Shown one piece after another: positions 56,401-64,000 of a stretch of DNA of 64,000 nucleotides. The notes under the pieces were generated by a model that was not told the origin of the DNA, ran no database searches, and was given only the letters and a program-made list of their open reading frames with translations. Position numbers and translations under genes: made by a program. The stretch is from Streblospio benedicti (Eukaryota > Annelida > Polychaeta > Spionida > Spionidae), in NCBI GenBank assembly GCA_019095985.1, contig CM032669.1:14192636-14256635 (forward strand), given 5' to 3'. Position 1 is the first letter of the stretch; each line of letters begins with the position of its first letter.

Positions 56401-59400
56401 ATATCGGATCCATTAATGTTGTAGATAAATTTGGTGCAAACCTTTTTTCCATTAGACTCAGTTTTGACAGATTAGAAAAATTGCTCATAAAAATCATTAG
56501 ACCAAAATTACATCAAACTTTCTAAAACAATATTGACAACTTCATATCAAAATAAACTTGAGCCCTGCTTTTCAACAGCTTTAGTTCAGCTTTTACTACT
56601 GCATAGGGGTTACTAAATTACTAGACCTTGGGCCTAGGGATCTAGTGTAATGGCAATATATGATCGCTAAGAGAGATCTTTTCGTATATTCTATGCCAGT
56701 TTTAGTCCCAGACAGTTCCTAAGCAATGTTAGATATAAACCTAATCTTCACCTCATGGTTGGCTTCATCTTTTGTACAGGTGAAAACGCTAGTACAGTAA
56801 AAACAAAGCGGGTGTTTTTCATTTAGATGATCTGCTTTCTGAACATTTTGTAGCACATGACTGAGAGGGCAGGTGAGTGCATTAAATAACATAGCATACT
56901 AATCCAAAAGTCACTGTCCAATTGGTGATACATTTTAAAGTACACAAAGACATACATATCTAAGTTTTGAGTGCAACCGCTCAGAAATGCAGACCACACA
57001 TCCCGTCCATGAGTGATAAAACAAAAAGCATGTCCAGCTACGGTGTTTGCTGATCATTGATCAATAGTAACAGAGCCGTGATCTATCCATTTTATAAGGT
57101 AATTATAGCAATCAATGTCAGTGTCATTCTAGACATGTTTCTGTGTGGTGTTTGCCTAGCGTTTTAGAGAATCACCAAACACTCGCAGTCAGGCATGGAA
57201 TGTCCACTTCATAAGCAAGCCATGACATTAAAGACCCTGATGTGTGCCGGGAATTGTTTGAAGTGATCAATAAACTTGATCTATAGCCCAAAATCAACTC
57301 TTACGTATGCATGACGGTTACTTTGAAATTCCTCGCATAGTAAGTCATGGCTTTTTTGCCTTTAAATGCATGATATTTTGAGTGGGAAGACTATCTATTA
57401 TATTGTGGTTTATCCGGTCACATTCATGCCCTGCCTTAATATTTAATTTAGCATTTTTTTCCAGTGCAACAAAGCATAGACCTGTTTTAAAACCAAGCTG
57501 GATATATCTCTGGTTTTAATCTATTCATCGATCAAATAGCAATCATACTAAGGAACAATTTACAAAAAGGTTATCGTTCTTAAAAGTTTAATATATAGTT
57601 ATCACAATGTCATAAGAATAGCACCGACATTCACTATGCTACCACTCATGCAACGTTTAATGTTTCACATACATGTATGTTCATAAAAATAAACATATAT
57701 ATGTATATATGTTCAAAAAATATATCATTTATTGTATGGGATGAACCAAATAAATCAGTTGTCTAAAATCTTAACGTTGAAGTACATAAAAAGTAATTAT
57801 CACATCCTTTAGGGATAGAGAGGTATTAGAGATAGTATTACATCTCGTTTAGGAGGGAAACTGATATACAAAAAACTATCATTCTGGGCAATATCAAGAC
57901 ATGAGAGCCCAGTCAAAGCAATCACTGCAATCTGATCCTCAATGTGAAATCTTCTGACTGGAATTCCTTTATCATCAACAATACAACCCACATACTCCAG
58001 AGTGGACCAGGGATTTGTGACTTCAAATTATTGACAAATATTGACAACTAATAAAGTTGTACAGTAGACATCAGCGTTCTGCGCAGTCGTGCAGACATCC
58101 GCACTTCAGCAGCTGACATCAACCGCGGACAGTCCACGGATATCTGCATCATTGCTGTTGCGTTCGCAGGGCACTTGTGGCCAAATCCTTGCTGCTGCAG
58201 GTATTCATTCACAGGTATTCACTTCCAGTATTGACTGTTATCTCTTATCATCTAAACTATTTATTTATTTCTCTACTATGCGAATTGTATGTATACATAC
58301 GGTTAATAACAAAATAAACATAGATATCAGCATGATTTCCTTTTGACTCCTATGATCTTAATTAATCAGCAGTTACTTTGTCTTACGTAAGTTTGAATAT
58401 ACCTGTACATTCCCCTATAAATAAGATGTAATTAGGAACTTTGTATTATTTCACTTAGCAGTTACATTTTGGTTTATAATCATTTTGGTACAAGTAAATA
58501 CTTTTCATGATGGAGTTAAGTTCTGTATCAAAAATTTATCAGAAGGACAATTTAGCCTCAAGGATTACTAAAGATGGCGGATAGTGTTGTGGATATATTG
58601 CGGATGATATCTAATAGTATCGTCAAATTGCGGTCATTTCTTCTTATTGCATTGCAATCGCAGTAGGGGTGCGGCCAAAATCTTGCGGTCAAGGTGCGGA
58701 TGCTGACACAGAAGTGTAATTTGGTGCGGTCGCGGGGCGGATGCGGTCAGAATAATGAGATCGCGGGGCGAATAAACTATGCCATAAGCTGACCACGCAG
58801 AACGCTGGTAGACATCAAGTTATCAACATAATATCATGACGTTTTCAAAATTGACAAAACAACTCCGGAGTCATCGTCATATCTCACAGCTTTATATGCA
58901 GTATAGAGCCATCCCAGCAATGATCCAATGTTCCTAGTAATCATGGAACTTGCTTTCAAAATCCAACCAATCAGAAGCCCCACTGCCAAAATGTTCAGAG
59001 GCTTTAAACACACTAATAATCACATGATATTTTTTTTGCACCGCTGCAAAGCGTAGGTTTTACTTTCAAAAATAACTGTCCGTCTAACCCACAGCTAGAC
59101 ACAATACATGGACTGGTAAAGGCAGTTAAAAGTATAGATATGAAACAGACGATGCTCCGGAGTACTCACCTTCCACAGCTGATCCAAGATAAGTCCAAAT
59201 CCAACTCCAACTATCAATCTTAAAATCATCACATTTAACAAATCTAATTGACATTATATAAGTTTCATCTATGAATAAAAGCGACTTACTTTCCAGTGCG
59301 TATCTGCATGTTCCTGGAGTGTTTGATGGGCTTCTCATTGTGGTACCATGTGATCTCTGGCTTGGGCGCCCCTCGCACCTTGCACCTGAGCTGTATCCGG

Positions 59401-59455
59401 TCTCCCGTTTCCACAGAAACATCTGTGGGCATCATCCGCACTTTCGGATGTTTGG
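16521..59455 (-). CDS. NRG: Neuregulin-like transmembrane EGF-family growth factor (5' end missing)
   Basis: Ligand of the ErbB receptor family, made as a type I membrane precursor. Transcript order of exons: Ig-A 59290-59455, optional cassette 45895-45999, 45589-45705, 45299-45436, then Ig-B 44505-44623, EGF first half 22760-22871, EGF second half either 21957-22039 or 19965-20035, transmembrane 18561-18663, cytoplasmic 17899-18055, last exon 16521-17438. All junctions have GT-AG signals and matching phases. Domain order (I-set Ig, one EGF, stalk, membrane helix, basic juxtamembrane, long tail), the basic KLRQ motif and a GNIQL motif resembling the vertebrate ENVQL all match neuregulins. Without the cassette about 550 residues are present. 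No signal peptide or initiator exon was found between 59456 and 64000. The insect Vein group shares Ig plus EGF but is secreted, so neuregulin is the better name. Confidence 0.92.
17439..17898 (-). other. Neuregulin intron
   Basis: 460-bp phase-0 intron. Nothing beyond splice signals was seen. Confidence 0.8.
17899..18055 (-). CDS. NRG: Neuregulin-like juxtamembrane cytoplasmic exon
   Basis: 157 nt, completes a codon begun in the transmembrane exon and ends in phase 0 after ATG, followed by the donor GTATGATG. It starts with a strongly basic RRREKFEKKKREKLRQ stretch, matching the basic KKQRKKLHDRLRQ region of vertebrate NRG1 just inside the membrane. It continues with QPNPMF and ends with GNIQLTQNM, which resembles ENVQLVNQ at the equivalent place in vertebrate neuregulins. 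Confidence 0.93.
18561..18663 (-). CDS. NRG: Neuregulin-like stalk and transmembrane exon
   Basis: 103 nt, entered in phase 1 and left in phase 2 (AA|A). It encodes a short charged stalk (REAHDFDRN), then about 21 hydrophobic residues rich in Ala, Val, Leu and Ile ending at SWCLAK. The stalk next to the membrane is where sheddases release neuregulin ectodomains in vertebrates. Direct joining of the first EGF exon to this exon gives AGG TCG TGA, a stop, so an EGF second-half exon is obligatory. Confidence 0.95.
18664..19964 (-). other. Neuregulin intron (1.3 kb)
   Basis: Between the downstream alternative EGF exon and the transmembrane exon. A short CAA repeat lies at about 19906-19927 and an ATG/ATA-type repeat near 19850. 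No gene seen. Confidence 0.7.
19965..20035 (-). CDS. NRG: Alternative EGF second-half exon B
   Basis: 71 nt with acceptor TTGGTTGTTTGGCAG and donor GTATGT. It enters in phase 2 and leaves in phase 1, exactly like the exon at 21957-22039. It encodes C-TPDYVGER-C, the spacing between EGF cysteines 5 and 6, followed by a 14-residue juxtamembrane stretch (QSKDVFSILKELES). The proximal residues match the vertebrate pattern CPNEFTGDRCQ. If spliced after exon A instead of replacing it, the frame shifts and meets TAG near its end. It is therefore an alternative, not an extra, exon. Confidence 0.9.
20036..21956 (-). other. Interval between the two alternative EGF exons
   Basis: 1.9 kb without a recognisable gene or repeat. 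If the two exons are mutually exclusive, splicing control elements should lie here or just outside; none can be named from sequence. Confidence 0.6.
21957..22039 (-). CDS. NRG: Alternative EGF second-half exon A
   Basis: 83 nt with acceptor GGCGGGTTGCAG and donor GTATGT. It enters in phase 2 (AG|G gives Arg before Cys5) and leaves in phase 1 (A|GT). It encodes C-ASGFHGVR-C, which completes a canonical EGF domain, then QEVRPDFTTFSLPNQDYS up to the stalk. It is 12 nt longer than exon B, so the two are interchangeable in frame. Confidence 0.92.
22040..22759 (-). other. Neuregulin intron inside the EGF domain
   Basis: 720-bp phase-2 intron between EGF cysteines 4 and 5, the same place where vertebrate NRG1 switches between its alpha and beta exons. 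No other feature seen. Confidence 0.75.
22760..22871 (-). CDS. NRG: Neuregulin-like EGF first-half exon
   Basis: 112 nt with acceptor TTCATTGCAG and donor GTACAAC. It enters in phase 1 and leaves in phase 2. It encodes EKVQEMSPEHAIP then C-KQQAF-C-LNGGV-C-YEIRDLNSQF-C. Cys spacing 5, 5 and 10 fits EGF, and the CxNGGxC core matches vertebrate NRG1 (CVNGGEC). With either second-half exon it yields six cysteines. Confidence 0.95.
24376..25359 (-). pseudogene. Possible coding relic of unknown origin
   Basis: Minus-strand open stretches at 24376-24681 (101 codons), 24950-25219 (89) and 25177-25359 (60) lie in series within 1 kb of the large neuregulin intron, with richer amino-acid variety than surrounding AT-rich DNA. 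They are in different frames and lack proper splice junctions between them. I recognise no family. A decayed retrocopy or transposon is possible, and chance is not excluded. Confidence 0.2.
33610..33654 (+). repeat. G-rich tract after pyrimidine tract (G-quadruplex type)
   Basis: A C/T tract at about 33580-33609 is followed by at least five runs of four or more G separated by one to six bases. This satisfies the four-run pattern of intramolecular G-quadruplexes on the plus strand, which is the non-transcribed strand for neuregulin. Confidence 0.7.
35517..36075. mobile_element. Long inverted-repeat foldback element, 559 bp
   Basis: Left arm 35517-about 35763 and right arm about 35845-36075 are inverted copies over about 230-245 bp with roughly 80-85% identity. 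Outer ends are CTTATGTGCTGACAGC and GCTGTCAGCGCATAAG. Inner landmarks are GGGGATTAGGTCC and GGACCTAATCCCC. A central loop of about 80 bp has no coding capacity. It reads as a MITE or foldback transposon that folds back on itself. Confidence 0.85.
37426..37756. mobile_element. hAT-like non-autonomous element, 331 bp
   Basis: Ends are CAGGGTGTCCGC and the inverted partner GAACACCCTG, preceded by T-rich sequence. The interior repeats an AATAAGACCTTTT / TTAAGAC theme on the plus strand. The CAGGG...CCCTG ends and the theme fit hAT-type MITEs. Flanking 8-mers do not match, so the target duplication is lost or the ends are slightly misplaced. Confidence 0.65.
44505..44623 (-). CDS. NRG: Neuregulin-like Ig domain, second-half exon (Ig-B)
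   Basis: 119 nt with acceptor CCTTATTCAG and donor GTCAGT. It enters in phase 2 and leaves in phase 1. It encodes SRLRIRN (strand E), then DHSGVYTCRG with the second Ig cysteine in the DxGxYxC motif, then the G strand ending NAMVTVTE. Vertebrate NRG1 has SELRIN and DSGEYMC in the same places. It joins in frame both to Ig-A and to the cassette exon at 45299-45436. Confidence 0.95.
44862..44985 (-). mobile_element. tRNA-derived SINE relic
   Basis: In the minus orientation a B-box-like GGTTCGAGGCT (44886-44896) follows a tRNA-like stretch with GTTAATAAGAGGTTGCG. The overall layout resembles a tRNA head. It is located between Ig-B and the cassette exons. Too diverged to be a working tRNA; boundaries are approximate. 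Confidence 0.45.
45299..45436 (-). CDS. NRG: Optional cassette exon X3 in the Ig intron
   Basis: 138 nt (46 codons), entered and left in phase 2, with acceptor CTTCACTTGTAAG and donor GTGAATGA. Encodes LQTVEMKISLNISENST, RKRNLDEATTPAPVFE and LNGITIVDSEDG. It carries two N-glycosylation sequons (NIS, NST) and a basic RKR that could be a convertase site. Skipping or including it keeps the frame. Predicted from splice signals, phase and openness only. Confidence 0.62.
45589..45705 (-). CDS. NRG: Optional cassette exon X2 with NDTAS repeats
   Basis: 117 nt (39 codons), phase 2 on both sides, with acceptor TATTGTTCCAAG and donor GTAATC. Encodes an acidic GDEEFPHNDSIEYS, then NDTAS three times in tandem (a perfect 15-bp DNA repeat), then IEQEQLLDA. 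Four sequons (NDS and three NDT) suggest a heavily N-glycosylated, extended segment. The repeat number may vary between alleles. Confidence 0.65.
45895..45999 (-). CDS. NRG: Optional cassette exon X1
   Basis: 105 nt (35 codons), phase 2 on both sides, with acceptor AATTTGTGATTAG and donor GTAAAT. Encodes CKPPVEDEEDDGDSLND, then ERELILYNDVD and TNETIS. Strongly acidic, one cysteine, one sequon (NET). Phases agree with Ig-A upstream and X2 downstream. Confidence 0.62.
47015..47130. repeat. Palindromic element, about 116 bp
   Basis: The central inverted repeat TACTACTATGATTT / AAATCATAGTAGTA is nearly perfect. Outer arms CATGGGCCCCAGCA and TGCTGGACCCATG also pair with mismatches, so almost the entire element can fold. 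MITE/foldback-like. Confidence 0.65.
47893..48607. mobile_element. hAT-like non-autonomous element, copy 1 (715 bp)
   Basis: Ends CAGAGCCTAGCGCGGG and the inverted CCCCGCGCAGGGCTCTG. Sub-terminal CCCGCACCC-type motifs on both sides and an AT-rich interior without coding capacity are typical of hAT MITEs. The interior aligns throughout with 50487-51042. Immediate 8-bp flanks do not match each other. Confidence 0.75.
49750..50158 (+). repeat. Direct 122-bp duplication, copies 287 bp apart
   Basis: 49750-49871 and 50037-50158 are the same 122 bp with three substitutions. Each contains GTGCATGCTCGAGTCGTGTG and ends GATAGACTCCTG. They sit in a GC-richer island with another, more diverged pair of ~80-bp tandem units at about 49395-49565 (GTTACAG...CCACC...CTTGCTC). 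A hairpin CCCAACTCC/GGAGTTGGG lies near 50335. No protein family recognised. Confidence 0.85.
50487..51042. mobile_element. hAT-like non-autonomous element, copy 2 (556 bp)
   Basis: Ends CAGAGCTCTGCGCGGG and the inverted GCACAGAGCTCTG. Same orientation and family as 47893-48607, with shared interior blocks such as TTTTAACCACAGTTAC, CCTGTTTGCAATATCAATA and CATGATTTTAAGCCCGC. It is about 150 bp shorter, mainly in the left part. Adjacent flanks do not match each other. Confidence 0.75.
51485..51770 (+). mobile_element. tRNA-derived SINE
   Basis: The A-box-like TGACTGAGTGG (51488-51498) and B-box-like GGTTTGATTAC (51532-51542) are spaced as in a tRNA gene with ATAGGCAGTTGGACTTGTGA between them. 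A non-tRNA body and an AT-rich end follow. The 3' limit near 51770 is uncertain. This is a transposed tRNA-like promoter, not a functional tRNA gene. Confidence 0.6.
53233..53557 (+). repeat. Imperfect direct duplication of ~130-165 bp
   Basis: 53233-53363 and 53389-53557 share TTTGCATCAAATGTGAAAA, GCTAATTCATAATATTCACC, TTCTATAAG and CATCAAAAT in the same order. Small insertions distinguish the copies, so this is an older duplication than the one at 49750. Confidence 0.75.
58072..58807. mobile_element. hAT-like non-autonomous element with intact 8-bp target duplication (736 bp)
   Basis: Terminal inverted repeats are CAGCGTTCTGCG...GTC and the inverted GAC..CGCAGAACGCTG. Both sides are flanked by GTAGACAT (58064-58071 and 58808-58815), a perfect 8-bp target-site duplication, the hAT hallmark. 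Sub-terminal regions are rich in GCGG/CCGC motifs. No transposase frame, so it needed an enzyme from elsewhere. The intact duplication suggests a fairly recent insertion. Confidence 0.88.
59290..59455 (-). CDS. NRG: Neuregulin-like Ig domain, first-half exon (Ig-A)
   Basis: 166 nt with acceptor CTGATCTTTTCAG and donor GTAAGT. It enters in phase 1 and leaves in phase 2. It encodes PKVRMMPTDVSVETGDRI, the first Ig cysteine in LRCKV, the core tryptophan in EITWYHN, and NMQIRTGK before the junction. Joined to Ig-B it reads RTGK-KSSRLRIRN, a complete I-set domain. Vertebrate NRG1 splits its Ig domain at the same spot. The phase-1 entry requires a further upstream exon, not found in this window. 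Confidence 0.95.
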
Positions 59456-62400
59456 CTGAAAAGATCAGATATATGTGTATTTTAGTATGCAGATTTATCG
59501 ACCTCTATACACCTGACATGGATTGCTTCAACCTCCAGAATGATGCCCTTCTGAAAGAGGGCATAATGTTCAGAGGTTGGGATTGCTTGCACAATAACCC
59601 ACTTTGAGCAGCCCATATGCTACAAATATGGGTTGGTAGTTGCCAAATCATACAATACAGACCTGTATACTCATCAGTTCTCCCAGAAACTTCCTTTAAT
59701 AGTAAAATTCAGTGTCCTATGTAATCTGTTTTAGTAATATTCAGTGTTCTATGTAATCATTTTTGGTACTCCATATTAGACTTTATTTTACCTTTCACAG
59801 AGCTGCACTTTGGTTATCTTGGGCTGATTGCAATGGATGAGCTCGCCCAACACCCACCCTGTCCCCAACCTGGTTATCAAAGACGACGGTCAAATGGAAC
59901 CATAAATTCTAAGCTATGGCTAATTTTGCCATTGGATTTCAAGGATATACAAAAACTATTTAGCAACATAAGACAGACTACAATATGATCACTCGAAAAT
60001 GAAGATGACAGCTTTTCTTTTTGAACAATTAAATTTTCATAATATAAATAAAAGCTTTCTAACTGTGGTCTGCATATTTCGTGTATCTAATAGAGTCCAT
60101 ATTTAGAGGTTTTTACGAGTCAAACCATTAATGTGTCATTTCAAATTACTTAAGCAATGCCAAATATTTTATAAATATTCAACACAAAATCTATAGGGAA
60201 TGTCTGAAACCTACAGCTTTGTTGCACACAGACAGTTTTATATCAAAACCCTCTTGTATTAGAACCAATTCAGCTTAGAATATTTTTCCTTGAGTTTTCC
60301 TTAATGTAAATGAAAACATTTGGGGATTTTTGCATTGAATGGAAGGCACATGGAAATAAATTAATCCAATTTTTCAGGCTTCCCGGTTTGCTTGAACTGT
60401 CCTTGCACAGTTAATTGTGTAAAGCACACGAGACGGCCAGACCACAAACCTTTTATACAAACAATAGTGCTTCAGAGACACGATATTCGTGCATAGAATT
60501 AGAACTAAAGCATATAGCCCTATTCTATGTTGCAAGAATCCTCAGCATCTGAGCAGTAAAGTAACAAACTGCCAGCACCTAAAAGCTGCCATAAAAGGAC
60601 ATCTGCCTGGAGTTTAGAAACAGTGGTGCCCCAACGCATTATGGGTATGTTTTGTGAAGGTTTGCCTGGCTATACAACAATACCATAGAATGAGAACGGG
60701 TGGGGATTGAAGGTGGGGCGTTCAAAAAAGACATTTTTTTGCATATTGCTTAGATATCACCTATCTATAAAACAAATGATTTGCCCTACAAAGAAATTTT
60801 ACGAAACGCGAAACATAGCAAACGTCATTTGAATTACATACTTGAACACACAAATTCCATTCCTGTAGCAATATCATATCCTACATCCCACTACTGTCAG
60901 TACCCCAACCAATTCATGGATACACTCTATAAGGATTATTGCGTGTGACCTCGAAATGCCTCACTTATATGGGGGTCTCTTGATCCTGGCGGCTTCACAG
61001 TGACTGCTAATTATTATGCAGACTGGCGTGTGATACTGATATATGTACATGCCAATAAGAAAATCATAAAGCTCCCCATTTTCTTGGGTTGCATTACAAG
61101 AAGCTGCTCATTTATAGCAAATTCACTTTGAGACTTAGTTTACACATTATATTTTGACTTTTAAGAGCATAATCACCATCTTACGTTGGAAAAAAACTAT
61201 TTCAAATTATGTATATTACTACAAGTCGATATTATTTTTATTAATATATATATGAAAAAAATCTTATGCAAATCATCTTATGTATTTTGTCAATTGCCAA
61301 CGCCAATCCAATGCTGTTTATAAAAATGTTCATGAAACAAATACTGATCTTTGAAAATGCCTAATATGAATCTCTATTATTCTGGGACACAGAAGATGCG
61401 CATTGTGAATGTGAAGCGACAGATGATAACGATTCCTGTCAAAAACCACTGTGTGACAAATTTATGGCATCATTTTATTTATTTGGGCTACTTTAGAATG
61501 ATATGTTAGAGAAAAATATGACTGCATGTCTGGTGAAAGATTTGTATAAAGAAATGCCTATCAGATCATTACATAGTTACATTCATCAATATTCTTCCAC
61601 CACATTTCTGTTTCAATAAAATACCTACAATACTGCAAAATAATGCTTACAATACTGCAAATACATGTACATATAATACACTTCTGAGTTATCTTCTGTC
61701 TATACGTATGTCTTGTAGTACCATATAGGATCATTAAACAAATAAATTCAGGATTGTTAGTAAGTACAGTCCTGACTGCATCAGGACACAGAAACGTAAC
61801 GAAATTACAGGAATCAGCGTAATACAACGTAATAAATTGTAACTATTCGTAATAAAGTTACGGCCATCATGGTTTTCTTGGAACTGCTCAATTACTGAAA
61901 CTATGACACTTACGATTAACAAATTGAACAGAAAAATCGTAAAAATTAGAATATTTTCTCCTACTTCCGCATATTGCCCTCCATCTTGGATACTTTTTTG
62001 CTCATAAATATTCGGATTAGTTTGTGCTTTCTCGTGACATTTCGGACACACCGACAGCACTGAATGGTTAAAAAGGTGCAGACCTAGTTTAGACACCCAC
62101 TTAAATGAAAATCTGTCATATGGTCATGAAATTTCCAAAATTCTTTTTATTACGGGGAATCTTCGTAAAATCTGTAAATCAAGCGTGAAAAAGAAGAAAC
62201 CACATAACTCCAGGTAAAGCAAGAAGAAAACCGTAATTTGCGGAAGCCACAGAAGGTTTCTTCGTTTGTAACAGTAGCCACAATAAGAAGAATTCATAGA
62301 GAAACGTAAACAATGGCAACGTAATTCTTTATATTTCGCTTGTGTCCTTCTGACACAGTCAGCACTGTAACAATTAGTATACAATGTAATAGCTATTATG

Positions 62401-64000
62401 AGGAAATAAGCTATTCTTGGTGCAGTTGTCCCACAAAACAAAAACGATAAACAAAAATAAAACAAACGGGATTGAATAAATTGATTTCTTTGAAAGTCTC
62501 TACACCCTTAACTATGATATCTCTAATTCCTCACATATAGGGTGGTGTTCCAATAATACCCAGTACCTTGTTAACCTCACTACCAGGACCTACATACAAA
62601 TACACAGGCCTGAATTAGATGCAACACTATTCATGAGTATAATAATTACGCTATCGCAATCAATCGTCTCCAGTATGATCTGCAATTTGAGCTGCCTTGA
62701 TGATCATTGCCTCACCTACGCCAACCGCATAATTACACACGTGTGTGGCAAACACCGCCATGACAGGCTTGTGAAGAAAATGTCAAGCAGCCAACGAGTT
62801 GTGTATTAATCATAAAACAAGAGAGTTGTCATAAAGCGTGGAGTGACACTTGTGCAGCGACTCATCTTTCACGACAGTGATGGAGCCCCTCCATGCTAAT
62901 TGTGTTAATACTCATGGTATATTTAGCCGCACTCAAGTACTGTGTAGGACGGTGCTGTTAAAATGAGCAGCAAAGGGGTGATAAAAATGATTTCAATGCC
63001 CCTCCTTGACGACCAGATGACGATGTACATCGTAATAACAAGAAACACTATTCATTTCCGGTAATTTGAGCCATGTCTCATCAGAGAGCCGGCAAGCTGG
63101 GGATATGATATCAAAGTGTTTTTTACACTTCTGAGCTTGACAAATACATGTAAAACACAATTGAAGGGAAATATAGAATCATAGATAATAAAGATGGGTC
63201 ATGTTGGATGTACTGTTTTTCAAATAAGGAATTGAAAGTAAACTAAAGAAAAATGTTTCCAATATAAATAGAGAAAGATATCTATCCTTGATATAACTAA
63301 TAATGTGATAGCAAGTATTCACTGTATTAGTTGATTAACATAAAAATTTACTTTTGGTTCTCTACTCTTCTTTATTCATCTTGAAATAAGCATAGTCCAA
63401 CTTGAACCATTCAAAAGATTTCATAAAACAATTTCATTGTAAAGCAAGATATTGACACATGGATAAAAAGCTTCACGTTTTTTTCAGAATCAATCCCTAG
63501 TCTAAGTAGCGGAAATTAATATGTTAAATGAGGCTGGTGGAAAATGTAATCATCAGTGACAATGAATACGGATGTATGGTTTTGTCATTCTGCAAACAAT
63601 CGTCATTCAATTTGGTTCCAAGCAATACATCTGTATCATGCATCACAACATCCTGATACCAATTATTCACATTACTGGTAAAAAGCAAAATTAGAATATC
63701 AAATCATTAAGACAAATGCATGAAACTGTCATAAAATAATTAATCTTATTAAAATACGGAACACAAAATATATCTTCAAAAAATCATACCCAAGACAAAT
63801 GACAGATGTTAACTATTTTACGAACTTCTAATATACATTTGTAGCACTTGACACTGTTTGATTGAATGGTGCCAATTTTCATCAGTTAATTTGCTAATTG
63901 CTCTGCGCGAGTATAGAATTTTGGCCAATATGTCCAACCATTCTGTAATCAATGGTGATATTCGAAGAAATTCTGTTTTCATATTATAAGCGTAAGCCTG
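59456..64000 (-). other. Upstream intron of the neuregulin-like gene to the window edge
   Basis: 4.5 kb without a convincing signal-peptide exon. Notable are a 32-bp tandem pair (59707-59738 and 59739-59770), a hairpin near 59535-59580, unexplained minus-strand open stretches at 61561-62465, and stretches of balanced composition near 60930-61130 and 62640-63110. Confidence 0.5.

Larger units (their letters stand above)
46000..59289 (-). other. Upstream part of the Ig-splitting intron (13.3 kb)
   Basis: No further exon was recognised. It holds a palindrome (47015-47130), two related hAT-like copies flanking a repeat-rich GC island (47893-51042), a SINE relic (51485-51770), a local duplication (53233-53557) and a hAT element with intact target duplication (58064-58815). 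Elsewhere AT-rich DNA without features. Confidence 0.6.

Noticed and set aside
1-64000. CRISPR arrays, rRNA, or bacterial-type operons
   Set aside because: No regularly spaced identical repeats, no rRNA-like blocks, and introns throughout; the DNA is eukaryotic nuclear.

Overview
The window is animal nuclear DNA: about one third G+C, genes split by GT-AG introns of up to about 20 kb, and transposon debris (LINE, SINE and hAT-type relics, palindromic foldback elements). Composition, long introns and gene content fit a marine invertebrate such as a mollusc or other lophotrochozoan, or an invertebrate deuterostome; the sequence alone does not fix the phylum.

Two protein-coding genes are supported, arranged tail to tail. 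(1) Plus strand, 2892-10558: CFAP52 (WDR16), a WD40-repeat protein of motile cilia. All nine coding exons were resolved and join in frame to 631 codons. The 140 bp before its start codon hold a perfect CTCF-type motif, an ETS-type site and an RFX X-box, the usual switch of ciliary genes. Intron 1 carries a 5'-truncated LINE in antisense. (2) Minus strand, 59455 down to 16521: a membrane-anchored neuregulin-like growth factor. In transcript order it has an Ig domain in two exons, an EGF domain, a juxtamembrane stalk, a transmembrane segment, a basic juxtamembrane cytoplasmic exon and a long cytoplasmic tail. The 5' end (signal peptide and first exons) was not found and probably lies beyond base 64000. 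About 4-6 kb of AT-rich DNA between the two stop codons holds the 3' UTRs.

The most interesting part is the splicing architecture of the neuregulin gene. The second half of the EGF domain exists in two alternative exons (21957-22039 and 19965-20035) with identical phases. Using both or neither brings an immediate stop, so exactly one must be chosen, the same logic as the vertebrate NRG1 alpha/beta choice. In addition, three symmetric in-frame exons (45299-45999) lie in the intron that splits the Ig domain. Together they would put an acidic segment of 120 residues with seven N-glycosylation sequons, including a triple NDTAS repeat, inside the Ig fold, or be skipped.

The rest is intronic or intergenic: five palindromic/foldback elements, several hAT-like non-autonomous elements (one with a perfect 8-bp target duplication), two tRNA-derived SINE relics, local tandem duplications and a G-quadruplex-type tract. 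Exon boundaries were derived by hand from splice signals and phase; homology statements rest on recognition of family motifs, not on a search.
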